In this document: one piece after another, positions 55,661 to 64,000 of the stretch
Numbering within the stretch: the stretch's first letter is position 1
Layout: every line of letters begins with the position of its first letter
Origin: Cricetomys ansorgei
Taxonomy: Eukaryota > Chordata > Mammalia > Rodentia > Nesomyidae
Length of the DNA stretch: 64,000 nt
NCBI GenBank assembly: GCA_026225945.1
Contig: JAMJFZ010001816.1
Coordinates: forward strand, 3,520,501-3,584,500
Direction of reading: 5' to 3'
Notes under the pieces: generated by a model
What the model saw: only the letters and a program-made list of their open reading frames with translations
Database searches by the model: none
What the model was told of the DNA's origin: nothing
Program-made: the position numbers and the translations under genes

Positions 55661-56848
55661 TTATTTTCTCTAATGCTTATGATTCTAATCATAACTTAAG
55701 TATTAAGAATGGTGTTAGCTACTGGCTTAAATCTTAGCAACTAAGGTTTCAAGAGCTATTTGCATGAAGACTCAATCCTGAAAACATATCTGACCTGGTA
55801 GTGTTCCCTCCCCACCCCCCTCTCTCTTTGCCAGGCAATACTTCATATTGTTGCCATAATAATGATGCCAAGCGGCCAGTGTATCCCTAATATTACCAAG
55901 AAGGAAAGTAAAAGAATGTCTCCTCTGATTCTACTGTCTTGAACATTTTATGAGGTTAGGCTAGAGTCTGAGTGGACTGGAAGATTTAGTGGATTATTGA
56001 GTATGAACATCAATTAAGTAAGTACTGATAAGTATGTCTAAAGGGTAATAAAGTAATTCAGAAGGTCCTTATAAATATGTAATGTTAAATATTTGCAATG
56101 TGTCATTCACTCAAACAGATAAGACCCATGCTTCATAGATCAGAAACTCATAAAGCAGTTAAATGAATATGAAAAAAGCATCAACGGAGGCACAAATTAA
56201 AACTGAGACAGCACAACATATCTCAATGAGCAGAAAGCCCTTCTAGGTTACAGACATGCCCCAGAACAGAATAATAGACAAAAAATGAGACAGTCAAGGG
56301 TGATCAAGATCCTTCACAAGATTATCCAAATCAAAAAACAAACAAACAAAAAAGGCAGAAAGAGACCTAGATACCAGATGCTTAAAGCAGCCTGAGCTAA
56401 AGGCTGGCGGGGAAGAAGAGAAGAAAAATAAGAGATTGTTTTTTAAAAGCTTGGCACATAAGTTAAGGTCTGTCTAATTGACTGGAAAACCTCTTCGCAA
56501 GGTTGAACTGAGAAATCCATTCATGAGATATTAGTTTTCATTAAAGTCTGCAAACTTGAAAGATTGGATGAAATGAGGGTCTCGGTCTGCCCAAGCTCTT
56601 CTAATTACCCTACAGATGGCCAAATGGAAAATAAAATTAAGATCTTCTTCCTTTGACAGATTGAATTGTTTCAAACGCCAAAAATTAATGTACTCAAAGG
56701 CTTCAAAGGAGTGGAATGCAGTTAGTTCTGAGTAGCACTGTGGCTAGGGCAGGAGGGAAAAGGTAATTCCTCCTGGTTTGACATCATGCCATTGTGTTGG
56801 TGAGGACACAGAAGCAAAGAAACTCATAGAACTAGAAAAGTGACTTCA
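55661..56848. other. Unassigned AT-rich sequence
   Basis: No gene or transposon was recognised. A-rich segments around 56150-56350 could be decayed L1, but no diagnostic block is visible. Confidence 0.4.
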
Positions 56849-57085
56849 TGGGGGTTTGAATGAGAAGAGGCTCTGCACCATCTCAGGCATTCCAGCACGA
56901 GGTGCTGTTTGGGAAGGTTTAGGAGGTAAGGCCCTCCTGGAGGAAACATGACACTGGGGCAAGGCTTTGAGACTTTCCAGACTCTTGCAATTTCTGGCTC
57001 AGTATCTCAGCTGTGCTTGCAGTTCAAGATGGGAGCTCTCAGCAACCTGCTTCAACCACCTGTCTGTCTCAATGGAAAAAGGGAT
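56849..57085 (+). mobile_element. ORR1-type MaLR LTR, 5' part
   Basis: 'tgggggtttgaatgagaag', 'gtgctgtttgggaaggttta', 'ggaggtaaggccctcctgga', 'caaggctttgagactttcca' and 'gatgggagctctcagcaacc' follow the ORR1 order closely. The 3' part is missing and is replaced by a purine-rich tract. Confidence 0.75.
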
Positions 57086-57099
57086 GGAAATTTGCCAGC

Positions 57100-57205
57100 A
57101 TAAGGGAGAGAGAAACAGAGAGACAGAGAGGAAAGGAGAGGGGGGGATGAAAAGGGGGAGGGGTGTAGGGAGAGAGACAGAGACAGAATGGGAGGGAGAA
57201 GGCAA
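57100..57205 (+). repeat. Purine-rich tract with G-quadruplex
   Basis: GA-rich sequence. Positions 57140-57170 hold runs of 7, 5, 4 and 3 G with loops of 7, 1 and 4 nt, a strict quadruplex pattern. Confidence 0.85.
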
Positions 57206-58564
57206 TTCTGTGCTCTATTAATTAGTTCTAAGGGGAAAAACAGTCCATTCCATGACTGTAAGTAAGTCCTTAGAAAGAGCTCCTTAAAGAAGCTTGTATT
57301 TCCCTATTCGAGGTAATATTTATGCTTTCAAGAAAGATTTAATTTGTAAGAAATTGGACAGTGGGTCTAGTTTAAACAAATTGGGCAGATCCTCACAGCA
57401 ATTGCTGCGTGGGTTGGAAGGAGTGTGGGAGAATACTAAACGCATTAAACAGAAAGCATGCTATCTTAAAGGACAATTCTGTGGCAAAGTCTGCAGTTAT
57501 TCTTACTGCCAACAACAATATACAGCACATGTTAACTAAACACAGTCAATCACTATGCCTCTTTGACAAAACTGAGGGAAGGGAGGGGGACAACGGCATG
57601 GACAATCAATAAATAACTTCTCTAGTCAGAGTGTTAACAAATCATCCCTCGCATCTTGCCCTTAAATGAGTACCTCATCAGAGTGTCCAGGAAAATAAAC
57701 CACCTTGCAAAACTCCCACTGAGAGAAAGAAAAGACTACCCCACTGCAGAGAAATGGGGGGAGGGATTTGAACTATCCACAAGCATGGGTGGCCCCTGTT
57801 CCATACACTGAAGGCAATCACCCCTCCTCCTTCTGGATTAGAAAGGTCACTAAGGATGTTTCATTCTGCATCTGTAAAACAGCATGATCAAAGCATGTGT
57901 CTTGCAACAGCCCGACCATAATAAGCACAGTCAGCATCAGATCTTGGGTTCTAATACCATTCTCGAATAAGAGGAATCATAACTGTTTGGAGAAATTGCT
58001 GATTGCAAGGCTGGGGGAGAGATGTACAAAAGATGAGTATGTAGTATATTCAAGTTCCCCAAAGAATAAAAATACTTTTTGAAAAGCACACAATGGCAGT
58101 ATAAGTGAATATGTAAGAGTACTGGATTAACCGTCTATAAATAAAATAAATATACAAGTGCATATTGACACACAAAATAGGTGGAAAACTACAAAATGGA
58201 AAAAGCCAATAAGTCCATTTTCAGCAGGCAACACAGCCAAAGAATTCTGCCCTTGAATGTGTCTTTAATCCCCCAAACTCACAGCCCCAGAATTAAACAT
58301 GAAAGAGCATCAAGCCCATTCCAACTGAGAGTCACTGTACAAAGTACCTGACCAGAAGTCCTCATACTGGCATGGTTACCAAACATAAGACACTCTGACA
58401 AACTGGAAAAGAAACAACATATTCCATTTCAGTTTGGGAGGTTATTAGAGATTGATTTTGCCAATTAACAAAAAAAGACCACAGAGGTAATAATTATTCT
58501 TTCACTGGGTGAGTCTCTTAGAGGAAAAGTAGTTATTTGATAATGGTTACAAAGTACAAACATA
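57206..58564. other. Unassigned sequence
   Basis: No gene or transposon was recognised in 1.36 kb; overlapping small open frames at 57294-57612 show no domain. Confidence 0.4.
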
Positions 58565-58815
58565 GATTGAGAGATAGGTTATGGGTAACAGCACAATATG
58601 CAAGAACAAGGACCCGAGTTCAAATCCCGAGCACTCATTAGTTGGGTGTGGATGCGCGTGCCTATAGCCCTAGAACTGGGAGATGGAGATGGACAGATCT
58701 TGGTGGCTCCCTGCTCAGGTACCCTAGCTGAAAGAGTGAACTCAGTGAGGGACCCTGCTTTAAAGGAGTAAACTGGAAAGGAACAGAGGAAGTGGCTCAG
58801 TGTGTGCATGCTTGT

Positions 58816-58855
<40 letters not shown>
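58565..58855 (+). mobile_element. Composite SINE with CA tail
   Basis: 'gattgagagataggttatgg', 'acccgagttcaaatcccgag', 'cctatagccctagaactggg', 'gaactcagtgagggaccctg' and 'ggaaaggaacagaggaagtg' run into about 18 CA units (58818-58855). Same family as 9145, 41520 and 47280. Confidence 0.75.
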
Positions 58856-58856
<1 letters not shown>

Positions 58857-61800
58857 AATTAGAAACGAAGCTGTAAAGTTGCTTTCTCGCTTAGGATTGA
58901 GATCATTCTCTTAGGCACTCTGTACTCTACTGGGATGTTTGATTACCACTGTTGGAAATGCTCTCTATTTAAAACACATGATTTTTTAACCACAGGTATT
59001 TTCACTTGATCATCTCCCTGCCCACCTTTACAAGAAGATTTCACTTACAGTTAATATTGAACTTTGCTTACTGTATCACTCTGTATGTTATTTACCATTT
59101 ACTCGTTTACTATTATTGATTCATATAAATTATTCATTTTAATATTCATTGCTTTGTATAGGAGTAATTACTAAAACATGGAGAAAAATGTATCAAAACA
59201 TTAACATATATATTGGTTTTTAAATCAGTAAGATGAAGTACAATACTTGCTTACTACACAACCGGACACAGACATGTCTTCCTAGTGTTTTTCTCCAACG
59301 CAATGCCCCCTTTATTCCACAGAAATTCTGCTCAGCCAATGATGGGGTTAATATGTCTCTTCTCTCTATGCCAGCAGTGGGCACCGCAGCCCGTCTATCC
59401 TCCCTGTCACCCTCATAAGATTAGGGAAAGGGTGAGCAAGCCAATTTTTAGTTATCAGCAAAGGGCTTGTTCGTTCCCTAAGAGTGAAGTCTTCATTATG
59501 AAAATCGGAGGCAGCTGGCAGCTGTCCTGCTGGCATGTTCTGGTATCTCAGAACAAAGCAACAGGGGCAGCAAAGCTGGAAGGAAGTAGGGTAAGAAACA
59601 AGACTCGGGGTGCTAATTATGTGGCAGAGTGCGGGATACCCAAAAACAGATTCACCTTTTGGATGTCCCGGTTCCACAGAACCGTAAACACAAGCCCATT
59701 TCTGATTCATCAAGTCTGAACGGACAGAAAGGACCGGGCTTAGCATTAGTGGGATATATCAAGACAGTGAAATGGACAGCGACCTGGGAGTGACTGAAGC
59801 AGTTCTCTTCCAGACTGCACAGTGAAGCAGTCGACTCAAGGGCAGCCATGGAAGTTGGACTTCCCCATCTTAAAGAGCCCATGAATAGCACAGTTCACAG
59901 CTCTACCCTCCTTGAGTATGGGAATGTTCCTCAGGAGTCAATATGCTAGCTAGACCTCTACCCAGTATGTCTCCAATATATATATGTATCAGAAATGAAG
60001 AATGGATGAGACGTGGAGTCAAAAGGAGAGCATGAGATTACTTTCAAAATCTACTTCCTTTATTTATATGCAAAACAGTCCACCATTCATGAGATACTAA
60101 AAACTGATCAGATAAAGTCGTATCTACTTTCACTACAGCATGTCGTATTATATAAAGCAACAGAGACATGGAAAAGCTTGAAAAAAGTATTCTTTGGACA
60201 GCAAGAGCACCAGTGGCACGATGGGTTAGTGTGTGGGACTTACAGGGGCCAGATGACTTTAGACGGGTTCTGCACTCAACATCCAGTTTTGTTTTGTTTT
60301 TTAAATCTCACTGGCTACAACTTACTTGTCTACATCTAAAGAAGAGAAAGCATCATCTTTACCATGACATCCATGTCGAATGTACATCCATGTGGATTCT
60401 AACGACTAGAAACACTATATAATAAAGAAGAAAAGTCAGAACAGGTAGTGGAGGAGAGCCAGCCTGTCAGAGCTGGGCTTTTAGATTTTCCAACCAAAAC
60501 AAATATAAATCAAATGCTCCATAGTAATCATCCCTTCAATGCCTGCTTTTTAAACCTAAGAACTGAAAGGCATTCAATCATTTATGATATCTGAGTTCTA
60601 GGAAGCCCCTGTAGTAACGGCACTTATACAGAAGCCAGCCATAGCAATGCCCAGCAGGGCTTAGTGAACTTCTAAGTGGAGAACCTTATTGTGTGGTCTG
60701 AAGTTGCAAGCATGATGATATAAACCTATGATGAATTAAAAATCTAAAACGTATCAGGGACTCAATGGGGTGGGGGGTGGCGGCAAACAAAAATCCAATA
60801 GAAAAACATATGGATAAATAATTGACAGAAAGGCAAACTCGGAAGGCCAACAGGGATATAGCTGGCTTCAGAGTAAAGAGCAGACTCAGCATAAACATTG
60901 ACTTTCACCCTTTCCCCAGTTCAAATACAAGGGCAGGAGCAGATTTCTGTTCAGGTAGAGAATGGGAAATGAATCAATAAAACCAAAATTATTTTTGGAA
61001 AGAAAAAAAAAAAGGCAGATAGATAAAAGGTAAATAAATGATGTGGGGACCTCAGAAAGCTGAATGAGGCTGAACTGATCGTGGGAGAAACTTTAAAAAA
61101 ACCTAACTTACTCAACAAAGAGTCCCAGAATCTGGGCAACTGCCAGCCATGGGTGGCTCTAGATATTGAGGAAAGGGTTAGCTAAAAGCCAGAAAACTTG
61201 CTAGAAAACCATCTAAGAATCAGATCCCCATATCCTAATGAACTCACCCAGAAGACTGCTTTCCCAAACCCTAGAAGATCAGAAGCTTATTTTGTGAATA
61301 GAGTAAAACACAGACCTCCAGAGATCCATTCAGAGATCACCTACTCGGGGGTGTGGGTCGGGGGCAGGAACTCAGACTGACACAGGACCTATAAGGCCTA
61401 CGTTTAGAAGATGGTTCTGCAGAGAAACCAGTCAGCCATAGAATAAAACCTAAAGATGCTCCTGCCTTAACCCATAGCTGCCCTGCCCCGGGCCCTCTGA
61501 GAAGCCCTCAGACAAGTTCAGAGAAAACAAAAAGCTGGTTGGTGGTCCAACCAGAGACTGCAGACTTCCATAACGAATTCAACAAGCGCAAACAGATGCC
61601 CTTAGGACAGGAATTCTGATCAGAGCAACTGTTCCCAAAAATTAAAAATGACAACAGAAAGTGACACAATGAGGAAATGGATGAAAAGACCATGGTCCTG
61701 TGTTTTGTTGTTGATGTTGTTGTTGATGATGAAGAAGAAGATGTTTTTCCCAGAAAGGAAGCAGCAGATACTAAAAGGGGGAAAATAATGAGAAGGAAAG

Positions 61801-62040
61801 CAGAAATCTCAGCCCCAAATATCCAACATCTGAGTGTAAGGTTACAATGGAAAAAAAAATGGAGAAGAGCACGTGACTCAGACAGGACCCCCCTGATCTC
61901 TATGTTTTCGTTTCTCAAACTCAAGATGCTGTGACAAGCTTCTGCTTTGGTGCTCTTTGAAGGAAATGGTATCCTAATCCTGACTTGCACTGTAACTCGA
62001 CTGGAGCTCAACTGGGATAGAAAGAGATTTGTGTATTTGA
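58856..62040. other. Unassigned sequence, 3.2 kb
   Basis: No transposon was recognised. Contains paired CAGCTG boxes at 59512-59524, a G-rich patch at 60768-60783 and an acid-codon GATGAAGAAG stretch at 61700-61745. The largest open frames (59285-59719 plus, 144 codons; 61508-62011 minus, 167 codons) have no domain and overlap open frames on the other strand. Confidence 0.4.
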
Positions 62041-62054
62041 AAATAAAAATCCTT

Positions 62055-62277
62055 GCCGGGCTATGGTGGCACAGCCTTTCATCTCAGTACTTGGGAGGCA
62101 GAGGCAGGTGGATCTCTGTGAGTTCGAGGCCAGCCTGGTCTACAGAGTGAGTTCCAGGACAGCCAGAGTTACAACAGGGAAACCCTGTCTCAAAAAGCCA
62201 GATGATGATGATGATGATGATAGTAATAATAATAATAGTAATAATATACAATAATGATAACAATAATAATCACAATA
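62055..62277 (+). mobile_element. B1 SINE with microsatellite tail and target-site duplication
   Basis: Full B1: 'gccgggctatggtggcacag', 'ctcagtacttgggaggcaga', 'gagttcgaggccagcctggt', 'ccaggacagccagagttac'. The A-tail is replaced by (GAT)n and (TAA)n repeats (62203-62277). AAATAAAAATCCTT (62041-62054) and AAATAGAAATCCTT (62278-62291) form a 14-bp target duplication with one mismatch, proving that the microsatellite lies inside the insertion. Confidence 0.95.
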
Positions 62278-62291
62278 AAATAGAAATCCTT

Positions 62292-62879
62292 AAAAAGAAG
62301 GATTTAAGGTTACTGGTACACTTAATACCTTTGAAAGCACGGCGCAAACAACCACAGAAAGGTGTATCATTGAGACAGAATGCACGGAAAAGGCATTTCT
62401 CCTAAGATTTTAGAGAAGACAAGCTGAAGAGAAGTTAATTAACAAAAGCATGGTGCTAACAGCATCCGAAGACTACAGTGAAAAAAATGCTTCCAAAGGC
62501 AAAAGAAAATTATCCTCTGTCGTGAACAGGGAATCCAGACACACAATGCAACGTGTGGACAGAGTTTGCTGTAGACACCGGATTCCAAGAAACTTTTCTG
62601 TCCCGCACTATGTGTTCCTCTTCAGGAGGGAGAACACAGCTAGTCAAGAAGGGAATATACAAAGAAAGAATCAAACACAAGCTAGGGAGACAGCGGCCCT
62701 GAGAGAAGAAGGCTTGGTTAGGAGAGCCTCCGGAGAGATGCACACATGGCAGGGCTGACGTCACAACCTGGAGAAGGCGGGTGCAGAAGAACACCTCTGG
62801 TCTCTGAAGACTCTGGAAGAATTAGATAGAGATGGCTCAGGTAATGATGGCAGCGTGGAGAACACAGAAAACAGAAAAA
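62292..62879. other. Unassigned sequence, possibly decayed L1
   Basis: No domain or repeat can be defended. It lies immediately upstream of a recognisable L1 ORF2 fragment, so an extension of it is possible. Confidence 0.35.
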
Positions 62880-63075
62880 AGAGCTGCAAGACACCGATCT
62901 GAGGATCCCCGAAAGCACAAACAACAAAATCAAAAATAGACAAATGGGACACGCGGAACTCAGGAGTTCCTGTAGAGCGAAGGAAGCTGTCGAGAGGGCG
63001 AAGGGAGGACCTAGAACATGGGAAAGAGTGTTTGTAAAACAAGTACCTGGAAAGGGGCTAAAAAAACTGGAAGGC
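62880..63075 (+). mobile_element. L1 LINE relic, late ORF2
   Basis: 'aaacaacaaaatcaaaaata', 'gacaaatgggacacgcgga', 'ggagttcctgtagagcgaag', 'gaacatgggaaagagtgttt' and 'gaaaggggctaa' follow the L1 ORF2 tail block by block. CpGs and substitutions differ from a modern L1, and the frame is broken. Confidence 0.7.
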
Positions 63076-63914
63076 ACAGCAATGGGAGCTGAAGGAGTCG
63101 GAGGTCCACACTGGACAGCCTGGGAGGTCAACACGGTGGTTGATGGCTGTGCACCACGCGGGAGGATTGTTCCCCTGGGACAAATTTCCACTGTGCCTTT
63201 CTAAGTTTTTGAGTCAAGGCTCTATAGCAGCAACACTCTCCTGAAATCACTGTGAGCACAGATTCAGTAGAATCCTGGACCGCAGCAGCCCAATGTCTGT
63301 CCTCTCTCCTGACCCCAATGAGGAGGATCGTCCAAGGACCTATGGCTCTCTCCTTCATGGCCAGATTTTGTTCACTTCTTTCTAAGAAACATCTCAATTC
63401 CACTTGTTGCTGCTAGCTTGCTCTCCCCGCTCCAGTCTCTGCCCACCAACAGCTTTGTTTCCATCTACAACTTCCAGATCCTTCCCTGGGGCTGCTTCCA
63501 CTGCACAGCGTCCACTCCCAACCCAGAGCGTATTACAAATGCACATGGCAGATTGCACTTCCACTAACCCTGGAAAAAGGGGTTGTAACAAACCCCTAAC
63601 ATTATTATCTAGATTCTAGTTTCAAGTCTGCTGTATGTTGGCAATGATATACTTCATGTACTTGCTATAACAAAATAAATATCTAAAACAATTAAGGAAT
63701 TATATCTAAAGTACACAAACTAAACATGAATGTACATAATATTCACAGCAAAAAATTTTTAAAAGATTCACTTGGAAATTACTGTGAAAAACTAACTATA
63801 CTGTAAACATACTTTGTATGCGTTGGCATGTCTCTGCCACTAACTGTGGAAATCTTAATAGGGAGAAACACCATCTATTTCCCTTGTCTTTCCTGCTATC
63901 ACTATTAATGACAA
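63076..63914. other. Unassigned sequence
   Basis: No gene or repeat was recognised. The reverse open frame 62718-63191 (157 codons) is antisense to the L1 relic and is not called. Confidence 0.4.
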
Positions 63915-64000
63915 CCACAAGGGTTATAATGTGCCATGTACTGTCTCTACTAAGTTCTTTCAACACATTAAATAACTGAATGTTCCCAACAACCCCGTGA
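63915..64000 (+). mobile_element. MIR SINE, cut by the window end
   Basis: 'tgtgccatgtactgtctcta' followed by 'agttctttcaacacatta' and 'gttcccaacaaccccgtga' matches the first part of MIR ('gccaggcactgtgctaagcgctttacatgcattatctcatttaatcctcacaacaacc'). The rest lies outside the window. Confidence 0.55.

Noticed and set aside
61508..62011. 167-codon open frame on the reverse strand
   Set aside because: No domain, overlaps open frames on the opposite strand, and its Ser/Thr run comes from a GATGAAGAAG low-complexity patch.
62718..63191. 157-codon open frame on the reverse strand
   Set aside because: Antisense to an L1 ORF2 relic; no recognisable product.
1..64000. CRISPR array, integron, phage or other microbial system
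   Set aside because: The repeats, SINEs and microsatellites are rodent; no spaced direct-repeat array or dense coding is present.

Overview
The window looks like non-coding nuclear DNA from a muroid rodent (mouse, rat, hamster or vole type). The evidence is the interspersed repeats. There are B1 (7SL-derived), B2/B3, ID, B4 (ID-B1 fusion) and RSINE1-like SINEs, plus rodent MaLR/ERVL-type LTRs (ORR1-like, MT2-like). Older mammal-wide MIR, MLT1 and L1 relics are also present. Base composition is AT-leaning and there are many long CA, TTCC, GGAA and GATA microsatellites. None of the repeats points to one species, so I stop at Muroidea.

I found no protein-coding exon, structural RNA gene, processed gene copy, CRISPR array or bacterial-type operon that I can support. 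The longest open frames (189, 167, 157, 153, 145 codons) lie in low-complexity sequence, inside repeats, or are of a length expected by chance in 64 kb. The window is therefore either deep intron or intergenic. Every feature below is a repeat, a low-complexity tract, a structural DNA motif or a block of unassigned sequence.

Layout. 0.4-0.83 kb is a purine/G-rich stretch with three G-quadruplex motifs next to an L1 scrap. 3-9.5 kb is SINE-rich and contains a 657-bp hexamer minisatellite that appears to have grown inside a MIR element. 9.6-13.9 kb is AT-leaning but retains many CpGs, and carries two long complementary tetranucleotide arrays 1.8 kb apart. 13.9-22.87 kb is almost free of transposons (one B3) and ends in an AT-rich block with homeodomain/E-box type motifs. 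This is the best candidate here for conserved regulatory sequence. 22.9-37.6 kb holds an ERVL-type LTR, L1, MIR, ID, B3 and MLT1 relics. 37.6-41.5 kb is mostly unassigned, with a small CpG cluster at 40.2-40.4 kb. 41.5-51.3 kb is a SINE-dense zone with nested insertions and two related solo-LTR-like elements in the same orientation. 51.3-64 kb is sparse: a CA/TA compound repeat, a MIR, an ORR1-like LTR with a G-quadruplex beside it, a B1 whose tail became a GAT/TAA microsatellite, a short L1 ORF2 relic, and a MIR cut by the window end.

There is no multi-gene system here. The most unusual observations are the MIR-embedded minisatellite, the transposon-poor 13.9-22.9 kb block, the paired LTR-like copies, and the exact 44-bp duplication inside an ID/B4 element. 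All repeat family names come from recognising consensus-like segments by eye, not from a database search.
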